DNA of 64,000 nucleotides from Pseudophaeomoniella oleicola. Its lineage: Eukaryota; Ascomycota; Eurotiomycetes; Phaeomoniellales; Phaeomoniellaceae. Under the pieces are notes generated by a model, which made no database searches, was not told the DNA's origin, and saw nothing but the letters and a program-made list of their open reading frames with translations. Numbering within the stretch: the stretch's first letter is position 1; every line of letters starts with the position of its first letter. A program made the position numbers and the translations under genes. Below are positions 48,520-58,747 of the stretch, in pieces. Location: positions 248,001 to 312,000 of the forward strand of contig QWDQ01000014.1 of the NCBI GenBank assembly GCA_003868215.1. Direction: 5' to 3'.

Positions 48520-50952
48520 TCAGATTATCTGCGACATGATCTTCGAGAACTCATCCTCGTACGCAACTAACTCGCCATCACCGTTAGAAGTGCCGCTTCC
48601 TCCTAGTACACCCACAGGATTCGCATATTGATCTGCCATTGACATTTGTCCTGCAGGCACTTCCATACCTGACCAGATAGAGCCAGGAGCGTTAGATCCT
48701 CCCGCTAACTCGAACATGCTTGTCAAGTCGTTACTCATCTGCATGCCATCGAATGCACTTGAGTTGAGACTGGCCACGTTGTAAGATGCGTTATCGACAG
48801 GTTGACCAGCCAATCCAGCCATAGCTAATGCGGCGCTAGAGTGAGGGTCACTCGCATCACTGGTTTTGAAGCCGTCCAACTTCCGGAAGAGGTTGCGAAG
48901 TTGTCGTATTGTACGCCAAAGCTTCTTGGAAGTGGGTGAATGGGCGCTAAAGCTTTTTATGAGATCCGCCGCCATATAAAATTGTTGGCGAACGTCACGA
49001 CTGAACTCCGCAGGAGCATGACATACCGCCAGAAAGAGAGCCGCAATAGCCCCGATCAGAAAGTGATTGAATCGCACCTGCTGCGTCTGGTAGAGATCTG
49101 ACACTTCATTGACGCGATGAAGAATTGAGATTGTATCTTTAGCGATATCGACCGCCGTTTGTGCATAATCCCGGTTCTGCAATATCGAGGTGGCGGATTG
49201 GAGCAAGGGCCGGTACAGCGATAATCGTGCTGAATTCATTCGCACGTATACAAGGACACGTAAGCGGCTCGCACCTACCAGTCCACTTCGAAGATCATCT
49301 TCAAGCTTAGCCGGATCAAGCTGGAGTTCCGGCGAGATCTCGCTATACCATTGCCTAATCTGATAATCCAGATATTCAATTTCCTCCCGTTTCGGTTCTG
49401 CCTCCTGACTGAGTGTCGAATACCAGACCTTCGAGACGAGATTGTGGAATCCGTACATAGCCAATGGATATATACCTTCCTGTTTCAAGGTCAGTAGTTG
49501 TCGCAAAAGTCGCTACGGGTGAGACATACAGGCTTAGGAAGTTGAGGATCAATATCAGCGTCCGGAATGGTGAAAGGAAGACCAGTCCCAAGACTCCATC
49601 TTCGGTCCATGCTATGAACAGACCAGAAAACCCTAAGCGCCCATATCTGTTGTTCTGGACGTGGGAAAGCTTTCTCAATCGCGTCCTTTCGATGCAAGCC
49701 TAATTCCATACACATACGACCAGCGATTCCAATGAGACGCCACGACATCGCTTCGCTGTCCTGATGGGAGTACCAAATTGACTCAAAAAGTGTCAGTATC
49801 TCCAGACGTCATCAACAATTTCCAGCACTTACAGCTAGTGTAATGAATTTGATACTCTTCAGATCAGCAGGTTGCCAAAGCTTCCTCTCTAAATGAGGCG
49901 CGACACTATTGAAGAGCTTTTGTCCAATTTCACTGGCTCCCCCACTTTCAAACGACATTGTAACTGCCAACGTGATCTTCATAATGTTCGTATCATCGTC
50001 GTCCAAAGCATCAGCGCCAGGTACATGCGGACCAGGCATGAAGCCCGTCCGCAAAGCAGCTTCTATGAATGTCCAAAGTAGATTGACATGACGAAGCAAA
50101 TTATTGACATTAAGCATTGGGCATGTGATTCCAATCTCTTGGTCGTAGAGTTGCAATAGACGTGTAGCTTCTTCTCTCTTGATAGACCACAGGGGGTCCT
50201 TGTCATATTTCTGGGTTGTCGAGGAAGCAGTGAGTTCTGGATCTATAGATCTTTCGGGGGAAGGCTGATCCGAAGGATCAACATCTGCGCCGCTCTCTGG
50301 TGTGATACCCATAGATGCAAGGCTATGCTTAGCAACATCAAGCCCGTAAGCTGCGCTAATTGGACCATGAAGTGTAGGTGGTTTCGTCCGAACTGTACTG
50401 AAAGAAATAGACTGTTGGCGATTGTCCGGCGATAAGCTCTGTTGCGCATATCGTTCAGTGGTAGCTGGCGTTGGTATGGTTGCTCCCTTGGAAGCTGGTA
50501 GACTCGCAAATAGAATATTGACTTGATCTTGAAGGATCGCAATCTGCTCTCTCATGTGCTGGAATTCCCTGCAGTAGTAACATCTTGGTAAGCCGAGTCA
50601 CCTTGGAGTTGAACGTGACATACTGCGTCTCCTGTAGATGTATCCCAGAGCAGGAATTGGAAGCGTAGACACACTCCAGCGACAGATTCCCGCATCTTTG
50701 GCATGGTGTCTGGCCATTGCACTTGATCTTGCGCCGTTTGCATTCGTTACTGGCAAGAGATCAACAAACGGACACCGGGGGGGAAGGACGGAATAGTTAC
50801 CATGCCACTGAGATATATCTGGCACGCTTCGAACGACCCACGGAGGCATTTCCGCCCTCATCCTTTCTCTTCGCTGAAGAGCCAAGCGTCGAATCGGCTG
50901 TACCGGGACTTGCTAACTCATAGCCATCCAGAGGATGTTCGAGAGAATCCAT
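48520..50952 (-). CDS. Zn2Cys6 transcription factor
   Basis: Five exons (50952-50801, 50749-50624, 50568-49833, 49760-49530, 49479-48520) join in phase to 734 residues. The zinc cluster is CNECKRRKIKC-NGQTPCQRC then GNLSLEC, matching Cx2Cx6Cx5Cx2Cx6C, and is itself interrupted by intron 1 after the first half of a Cys codon. A short coiled-coil-like segment (HMREQIAILQDQVNIL) follows. The fungal-specific middle homology region (PF04082 type) shows as SWRLIGIAGRMCMELGLHRK and RVFWSVHSMDRRWSLGTGLP. The N-terminus MDSLEHPLDGYELASPG contains the start, with basic residues before the cluster (SKRARY). Such proteins bind CGG-type DNA and regulate metabolism genes; the targets here are unknown, and no adjacent pathway suggests one. 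Confidence 0.9.
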
Positions 50953-51620
50953 CTCCAAAGGTTACTGTCAGGTTGCGCGTCAAAACACGGCATGTAACCC
51001 TCACCTGTGCTCAATATCACTTTCTAGAATGTTTGGTGATCGCGTTCTTTCTGCGGGACGGCTGCTCTCACAAGTCGTTGGATTTGCTTAGTAAGCCTCC
51101 AACCTTCAGAGACGACCACTGGTGAACAATCATGGCTTCCAAAGCTACGTACCATGCCGACGACGTTAATCTAGTATACATAGTGGTTCAATATATATTC
51201 TGGAATGCACATATCTTCTGTTCGGTAATGAGGTGCCTCAATGAGTTGCCTCAATGAGTCATCAGTGCAGCTTTTGGATACCTATGTACTATGGATGTAG
51301 GTATTCACTATGTACCAGGGATCAGGTACTGTGTACAAGCTGCTGCTACTTATCATGCGCTACCTAGTCACAGTGCAATGAGCACACCTCCCGCTCTCAT
51401 AACAGCAAGTCTCATGACGGCCCGGCACTGGAAAGCAGCAAAACACATAGCAGCGCAGACATAAGAGTGATGTAATAAGAGAGTAACACATAGTATCTCC
51501 ATACAATGCTTAGGTACCTCTTCACCTGGGTCCCCAGAATGATGCCTTGCGCAGAGCATTTTGTTCCTCCTGTAACACGGTCAGATAAAGAGAACTCTTC
51601 GCGGATGGCAGACTGACCAT
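50953..51620. other. intergenic, no gene seen
   Basis: About 670 bp upstream of the Zn2Cys6 gene and downstream of the small membrane protein. No supported features. Confidence 0.45.
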
Positions 51621-51932
51621 CTACAAGGGGATGTCCTGCGTTGTCCTACGTCTCTCTGACACCACTCGGTAGACATAGCATCCTATGGCCACAAACGAGG
51701 TGATGCAACTAAGGATACTCATTCCCAACAAGAACGCCCATGCAAAAATTGACCAGGAGTTGTCAAAGGTACCGGGAAGGCTGTACGCAAATATGATGGT
51801 GACTGCCATCGCGAGAAGGGAGATAAGTGTGAAGATGATCAACCGAATGACATAACTCTGTTCGTGGACAAAGACGCGGATGTTTCGTGAGAAGGTAGAC
51901 TCGCTTCGTGGGTTTGGGTTCGCTCTGTCCAT
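51621..51932 (-). CDS. small two-span membrane protein, hypothetical
   Basis: A 103-residue frame from the ATG at 51932 (MDRANPNPRSESTF). Two hydrophobic segments, IIFTLISLLAMAVTIIFAYS and FAWAFLLGMSILSCITSFVA, are separated by a short loop and followed by a basic tail (RVVSERRRTTQDIPL). A polar, Arg-containing N-terminus and positive C-terminus would fit an N-in/C-in hairpin. No family is recognised. The frame extends further upstream only through a TTG start, so the ATG was used. An upstream exon is possible. Confidence 0.45.
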   Translation of the reverse strand: MDRANPNPRSESTFSRNIRVFVHEQSYVIRLIIFTLISLLAMAVTIIFAYSLPGTFDNSWSIFAWAFLLGMSILSCITSFVAIGCYVYRVVSERRRTTQDIPL

Positions 51933-52519
51933 TCTTGTCTTTTGGGTCGGTAAGGACGAAAATGTGAGTAACAAGAAGGTCTGATTTATGATGCAAGACG
52001 GAAGCGCTACCAAAGGTCAGTTAAAATATCTGCACGGGGTTGGCAGGGAGTGCATCTTAGGTACCTACCTATGTCGAAATCTCTGGTTCTTGATTCACTG
52101 TTGTGAGACTGGATATGACTTGAGGCACACAGCAAGCAAAGTGATGGTGTGATCAAAGAGCTCTAGATGTAGAGTCCAGACAAAAAAGGACTTGCAGGAT
52201 CACAGAGGAATAGCACCAGGTTGTCTTGGTAGCGCGAAAAGAAAGAGGAATGACACCAGTCTGTCGTGGTAGCGCGAAGGGATAAGGCAAAGAGATAGCA
52301 CCTCCAGTGGTAAAATCAAAGCTCAGTTTCTCATAGAATATTGGGACACATCCATGTTGTTGTCAGTACCGTACCTGGACCATCCACCTGCCCTATAGGT
52401 AAGGCTCTCCTAGCACGGTATGTGAGTATCTAAATTTTTATACAACCCAGAACCCGAAGATACCAGGGACCAGCTGGAGCTGTAGGGCCCCTCTGATTCC
52501 ATTCTATGCGGGCCGAAGG

Positions 52520-52555
52520 AAGGTTGAGTAGGTACCTAGGTACCTACTCAACCTT
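52520..52555. repeat. 36-bp perfect palindrome with TACCTAGGTA core
   Basis: Bases 52520-52555 equal their own reverse complement with no mismatch and no spacer, centred between 52537 and 52538. The two arms are GGTTGAGTAGGTACCT-type sequence. The core is one of the recurrent TACCTAGGTA copies. Confidence 0.9.
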
Positions 52556-52559
52556 TACA

Positions 52560-53900
52560 TGGGAGGTGAATTTAAGATGTGTTGCAGAATGTTGAAGTGA
52601 TCTCTTCCCAGTTGCAAGGGAACAGCACAAATTCCGTGGAGATCCAGCCTTGATAGCCTTTTTAAAGATAAGTTCATAGCTAGTACCTCTTGAAAGCCAG
52701 GTGTCCTAATGCAGGAGATGCCGATGAGTGTGATTCGATTAGAAGGACGTTGCAGCAAAGGGAGCGACAGAACTAGATGAGCCATCCGTCTTCTTTGATA
52801 TTTCATCCCTGTCTAGAGACAATGATCTGGATGATAGTAGCATAGCTTCATGCCACTGTCATGCGTTAGAATTGCAAGTTAGATGCTGATTGTTGTCATG
52901 GACACAACCATGCATTGTCAGCGACCTCCATTAAGAGGTAGGTTTGGGAGCGTCAAACCGATTTCTGCCCTTTGTTACCCCAAAGAAATGGCAGGCCACA
53001 CGTGGATTGAGATTGACAGACAGGCCACATGTGCTGCTTTTGAGAAGCCATTGTTGATGGTCTCAGCGACAACCAAATTGGCAAAAGGTTTCCCTAATGA
53101 CGAACGCATTAAGATGAAAGCATTCTATGACATACTGAAGATAGGTCAAGATGACTAGCTTTGGCCTGCTATCATACCTTACCGTAGTAGTCATTGTTCA
53201 GAGGACCCAGTGTATCCTTGAACCCTTTTGGTGATGGGAAAGGCAAGCCTAACGACGTTGCAGTAAGAGCATCCATAATTGCTATTGATGCTCCTAGTCT
53301 TATCCGCTGCACAAGGACGTATTGTCATAGCATCGCAGGCAATTTCACGCTTGAACAGTTTGCGCCTTTAGCAGGTTCATAAAGGCTTTTGTGGCCAACG
53401 AACCGGTAAAGGAATTGTATTAGGTTGGCTAGATCGATTGAGAAGCATCTCAGAGGAATTGATTCCATGACCGCAGGGATGAGACATCCATACAGGAGCC
53501 AAGGATGGACAGACATGTCGCACTGGCGGATGGAAATGTAGGTGCCAAGGAGTCAACTCTGCTATTGGGACCATTGTACAAAGACGATAGCCAGAAGAAG
53601 ATGAACTATGAAGGACCTGTTGATTGCTCTCGCAATATCGTCACCTCGCAAAGGAGGTGCTTCGACAGCTCCAAGCTACCGTTTCCACAAGACGCAGAAC
53701 TGGGAGCATGGTCAATAGTCTCCGAAGAGCAAATTGAACTTGTGATGATTACCCGAAGGCCAAGTAGCTGCAGAAGTGTAATTGCTTTCAACATATCACA
53801 ATTGACCTGTAGAGCGCTTTCACTTCGTAGGCTTAGGTCTCTTTTCATAGATGAAGCTTGTGTAACACGGTGGAAGACCGGATGTTGATACTGACTGGCC
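52560..53900. pseudogene. possible decayed protein-coding sequence, family unknown
   Basis: Both strands show short frames with plausible protein composition but none forms a gene. On the minus strand, Leu-rich pieces include LQLLGLRVIITSS (around 53720-53790) and LKRLSRLDLHGICAVPLQ (around 52610-52670). Between them, stop-free segments such as LGKPFANLVVAETINNGFS lie in different frames. The plus strand has ATG frames of 91 codons (52883-53158) and 127 codons (53505-53888). The leucine spacing hints at leucine-rich repeats but is too short to assign. It may be a frameshifted relic of a host gene or chance; confidence is low. Confidence 0.25.
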
Positions 53901-54231
53901 AGTCAGACTGTAGATGAGAAATCAGTTGCGTGTTCAGTTCATGCTTCCTTTCCTGTTTCCAACACAGTCAATGGTTTGCATCTAGCATTAGACATGACCA
54001 TGTCGGAAAGTAAATATGTATACAAGGTAGGTATAATCATAGTACCTAGGTACAAAGGTTGTCGTGGAAAGCCAACAAAAGAAAGATTTCAATTATGAAT
54101 TTCGTTTAGCGCAACAACACCGAGAATGCCAAGGTTATTCGATGTTGGAGGACCGCTAAATTTACTTGACTGGACTGACTTACGACGACAAGGTATGTGA
54201 CGAGGCAGGTACCCAGCCTGCTCACGAAACT

Positions 54232-55885
54232 ATGGAAGCTCCGTATACCTGCTTGAGGTGCATTGCCTCCCTCACGAGGCAGAATGCATGTCGAAATACG
54301 TCAAACAGAATTTGGAGAGTCGCATCTCGACAGCTATCGACTGCCGCGAAACCTCTTGCGCAAAGAACTCGCGATCAATTCTCAAGGACCGCAGGACTTA
54401 CTCGCAGAACAGCCTCCAACGCATCAAGCCCAGCTTTTGATACCTCAGTTGATCAGCAAATACCGGTACCTCCTGGTCCTCAATACCAGGCAGAGCCGGA
54501 AAACGCCTTTGGCCGCTTGTTGAGACCGGATCAGTTGTTTAATCCATTTTCGAAGTCGCCCATTGCAGGGATTAGACAAAGAGCAGCATACATCCAGCAA
54601 AATGCTTACTGCCCTCACCCACACCATCAACGAACGCGAACTCCCGTATCTCCGGCCGATCCAGAGGCACGAAAATCCGAAGCTGCGACACAACCGCCAG
54701 CTCATGTGCACTTCGATTGTCCGGACTGCGGCATACCTGTCTACTGCTCAGAGGAACACTGGGCGGACGACTATGAAAGCCACTTGGAAATATGCGATAC
54801 CCTTCGTCAGATCAACGAGGATGACCACGATTTACGATCAGGACGGTATTTTCCAGAGTTCAATTATCCCGGTCCACAGATAGACGAGGTCTTGGTGAAT
54901 ATGACAAATTGGGATACCTACCTCTACACAAGGGAGTTCGAGGCTATCAATGATGAGCGCAGCATGAGACAGGCAACCAGGCTCTTGACGTATCCCTTAA
55001 CGATTGGAAGTGTTCTACACGAGCTTAGTCCTTATAACATCAGGAGTGGCGGCCGATTAACCGTGGAGGGGTTGAAGAGCTTGACTGGTAGGTACTTTCC
55101 AACATGGTTTTCTCTTTTTTCTGACTTCTATAGCACTACGCTATACCTTACATCCCCCTCGCATGGGTGAAGGTGCAGGTGTCGCTGGTCTTCGGTTGAA
55201 GAGCCCCCCAGTGAGAATATTTGTTCTAGGTGCCAGAGCTGAATCGTCTCTTCCTCGTGAAGTTTGGATACAACTACAATACATGTTCGGGCGAGCCTCG
55301 ATCCATCTAGTGTTCATTGGCCCAGAATCGATGGCGAACAGAGACGATGAGTTTCCATTACCGGAAAGGACGCCTGACAATCCTTTTGGTGCAATTGTCG
55401 AAGACCGCATCTCTCCACAAATGAAGATCACTACTTACGTGGACTATTTTCACACACTGCATGAAGCCAGGCACTTCTACCCCTATGATCCATACTTTGA
55501 CTGCTTCATGCTCTATCATCCGGGCCTAGGCCATCCAGCGTCTTCACACGAATGGGAGGCGACACTTCCGCGACTGCTCGAGACTAAATGTCCCGTCATC
55601 TGCACCGGGTATACAGAATACGATATGCAACGGGATTGGCAATGGGTTATGGAGAAGTGTGCAGGCGAAGTTGATCTTCTCATGGAGCCTGGGGAAAATA
55701 GATTTCGCAGCTTGCGATGGGACCTGAACGATCTCGATCCTCAAGACATCAGCTGTGGTAATTGGGGTGTCTGGGCATTCAGAGGTGAGTATCTAGCCCT
55801 CCTGATTCGGACCTTTCTGATGATTATTTTAGGTAAACGATATGAGGCAACCCATCGGGACAGCATCGAAGAAGTACCCGCATAA
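54232..55885 (+). CDS. MSS51: Mss51, mitochondrial COX1 translational activator
   Basis: Three exons (54232-55087, 55134-55784, 55833-55885) encode 519 residues. The basic N-terminus MEAPYTCLRCIASLTRQNA with many Arg/Ser residues suits mitochondrial import. The zinc-finger region runs from AYCPHPHH through CPDCGIPVYC and HLEIC, the MYND-like module of Mss51. The conserved body follows (ICDTLRQINEDDHDLRSGRY, LTYPLTIGSVLHELSPYNIR, IFVLGARAESSLPREVW, HLVFIGPESMANRDDEFPLP). In yeast, Mss51 activates COX1 mRNA translation and binds newly made Cox1, coupling synthesis to cytochrome oxidase assembly. The first intron is 46 nt; the second is 48 nt, in frame and stop-free, so retention would insert 16 residues before KRYEATHR. 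The ATG at 54232 was chosen because the frame upstream begins only with TTG. Confidence 0.94.
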
Positions 55886-56740
55886 GGGATCCATGTTTGG
55901 AGCAATGGTTATTTGCGATACGCACCACACAACGATGCAGAGGCCTTTATGGCGCACGTGTAGATACTCTTTATGTATAATATTTCAACTCTGAATGTGC
56001 AAACACCGCCCTCTGAAAGCGGCGGCTGTCTACGAAGCATTAGATGATTCAGATGCTCTATCTCCGACTGTTCATGTAGAATGGAGTCCTATTCAATTCT
56101 CCCTGATATGGTCAAATCGGGCACACGGGGATACAGTCGGAATCACGCGGAATCCGAGTAGCCTCAATGAACGAGGTTACATAGTAATGATCATCTAGAT
56201 ACTGTAGACAATAATGTGAACAACCCACACCCGGAAATCAGCCTTGTACCATAGTACACCGCCTCGCTCCACTGGAGTGTAGTTCCTTTATCTTGTAAGG
56301 CATCGAGGCATCCCTCTCGAGCCCCATCTCCCCTTGGCAAGAAATGTCATTTTATTCAAGTATGCAAATCATGATCGTGGCTACGCCACCCACGCCATCA
56401 TCGATTTCTTCAAGGTTTGAGAGTTTGAGATACAGTTAAGACGACTTGGCATTCCGGCACTCACTTTAGGCGATGGTTTGGGGCACTGCATCGCTCGCTA
56501 GGCCTTTCTAGTTTACTCAATCCAGTCTCGAGCCGTCATAGGAATTTATGGGTTTTGCCTTAACCTAGCGACGTTACAAGGGTCATAGAAACTACTATTT
56601 AGGTCCAGGTGTTCGTGTCTCAGCTTCGTTTTGCAAATCGTCCTAGCGCAAGGCAATTCACTGATACATACTCCTTGTATACCATTTATACTGACATCAA
56701 ACCCCTCGAGAATCGCTGAAGAATCACAAGCAGACCCGTT
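55886..56740. other. intergenic, no gene seen
   Basis: About 0.85 kb, A/T-leaning, between two co-directional genes. No motif or gene supported beyond the promoter expected for the surface-protein gene. Confidence 0.45.
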
Positions 56741-57666
56741 ATGCGACTTTTACAGTTCACTTTATTTTTTCACCTCTGCGTGTCTTTGGTCCTAGGCGCA
56801 TCGATACCTGATGTGCGCGACGTTGCGACCCGGGCTGAGTCCGACTATTATGACATACTCGACAAGCAATCAGACGGTGCCTTGGTGAAGCGCAAAGGCG
56901 GTGGTGGCGGGAAAGGAGGCAGCTCAGGAGGAAAGAGTGGAAGCAGTGGTTCTTCGAGTTCCTCAAGTTCATCCGGTGGCCGGTCTGGAGGATCATCGTT
57001 CAGGTAAGCAGCCATCGCGTTGCGCTCTTTCACACCCTCTTCTGTTCGTTAAAACTCCGATCTAATCGGTGCCACAGTTCTTCCTCCAATGCAGGTGGTC
57101 GCACCCGCGCTGGCTCTGGCACACCTGCAGCTTATGGTACCGGTCCCAACAGATACTATGCCGGTGGTGCCTCTGTCCCATTCACCTCTGGCAGGCGCAC
57201 TTCATCTGGCGTCACACCCTTCATCCTCCCCCTTGGCGCCTCCGCTTTTATCTTCCCTGGGTTATGGTATCATCCTATCTACGCCTACCCGTATACTCAC
57301 CCCTACGTCTACCGCAATACTACCAACACGTCGAGCGATTCCAACAGTTCGATCCCTGTTACCTGCCTCTGTGAACAATATGCCGAATGTGGATGTGATG
57401 ACACTGGCTCAGACAACAATACAGCGCTAGTCTCAGAAATGATGAACAGCACTGAGCCACGAAACAGCAGCCTCGTCAAGTATGTCGAGTTCGAGAACGG
57501 AACGAGCCAGTTGTACGTGAATGGTACTTTGGAGAATGGGACAACTGCAAGTGGTGGAACGGACCCAAGTAGCGCCAACGACGTCAGCGGAGCACAGGTC
57601 ATGGCAAGGGCTTCAGGATATTGGATCATGGTCGCAACGGTTCTTGCGGCTGTATTCATGGCTTGA
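56741..57666 (+). CDS. secreted Gly/Ser-rich, probably GPI-anchored surface protein
   Basis: Two exons (56741-57003 and 57078-57666, 74-nt intron) encode 283 residues. A signal peptide MRLLQFTLFFHLCVSLVLGA is followed by a likely Kex2 site (ALVKRK) and a flexible Gly/Ser block. Then come an aromatic segment YYAGGASVPFTSG, a hydrophobic stretch (TPFILPLGASAFIFPGLWY) and the cysteine motif CLCEQYAECGCDD. Asn-glycosylation sites are numerous (NTT, NSS, NGT). The C-terminus ends in a hydrophobic segment (YWIMVATVLAAVFMA) after small residues, as expected for a GPI signal. This arrangement matches a widespread family of uncharacterised fungal surface proteins (DUF7732-like, by memory of its CLC...CGCD motif). 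The role is unknown; a cell-wall protein is the best guess. Confidence 0.8.
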
Positions 57667-58747
57667 TATGACTTACGAGCAGAAGAACCAGAATCAGATG
57701 GCAGGTGCTATCACTAATGGTCTCCTCTCAGGTACAAACTCACAGCGTCGGTCTCACTGTGCGGCCTCTTTTGTCTGGACAAGAGGATGGGGCTGGTTGC
57801 CTCGGAGACATCTCATATGACTATTACGCCTCTCCTTTTGAAATCAGTGGATGGTGGTCTGGGTTCACTGACCATTTGGATCAGAAGTGCCTCAGATCAG
57901 AGGTGGATTGGATCAGGCATCTGCTGCGCTGGATCAACGATACCCCGGATCAGAGTTCACGTATTGGGATCGCAACGAAGCTAGACCAAATTGATACCAT
58001 TGTTTACAGTCCAGAGTAACGAATCAGATGCTTTATTCCCTCAAGGAAATGATGATTATCCTGATCTCTACATCTACCAAGTGAAATGCACAGGATGCGA
58101 TGCAGAGAAATGTGCATTTATAGAGCCTCAATCACATCCAATTTGGTGTGGCACGATACCGGTGTTGGTGATTGAGATCAAGATGAAACAGGTATTGCCC
58201 GATTTGGTAATAATTGATTGGCTGAGAATGTGGCTTAAGTGGTTGCAGATCAGATTGTTTAAGCGCGTTCAAATCAGCCACCGACTCGATTGAGATTGGC
58301 TGAGGTCAACTATATTTACTTCCCAAACATCAACACAATTCATCTTCACTTGTCATACCATACTCTCTACTCCCATCCAAACAATTGCACTCATCAACAC
58401 ACAATTGCACCTCAATGTAACTGATTCCATCAAAGCTCTGCTTCCCTTGCTTCATGGTCTCACTCTAATTCTTTGACTCAACTCATTCCAATTCAACTTA
58501 ACTTGACTCATTGTAATCATTCTACTTTTTTCTGCAAGGAAAGCCAACTTGCAAACAACCAACAATTCTTCTCATCACACCTTTCTTAAGTTCATCGGCT
58601 ATCCACCAATCAGCTTCCCGTCGCAACCTGCACGCGAATAAGCTTAGACCCTGTAGCTTCATAGCTTTGAACCTGTTTCGTATTGGACGCATACTTCTCC
58701 GCGTTTCATCTCATTTCGTCTCATTTCATCTCATCTCGGCGGAAACA
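57667..58747. other. intergenic with possible orphan coding pieces
   Basis: About 1.1 kb between two plus-strand genes. Its left part (57717-58293) has two overlapping plus frames of protein-like composition, described as a finding. The right part (58320-58740) is A/T- and pyrimidine-rich and is likely the promoter and leader of the protease gene. Confidence 0.4.

Larger units (their letters stand above)
51933..54231. other. intergenic, with coding-like but broken stretch
   Basis: 2.3 kb. The left part (to about 52556) is plain intergenic DNA ending in a 36-bp perfect palindrome. From about 52560 to 53900, medium-length frames occur on both strands with protein-like composition but repeated interruptions. 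A TACCTAGGTA copy is at 54043-54052. Confidence 0.5.

Noticed and set aside
54166-54231. N-terminal extension of MSS51 to 54166
   Set aside because: It starts with TTG; the ATG at 54232 opens a proper mitochondrial presequence.
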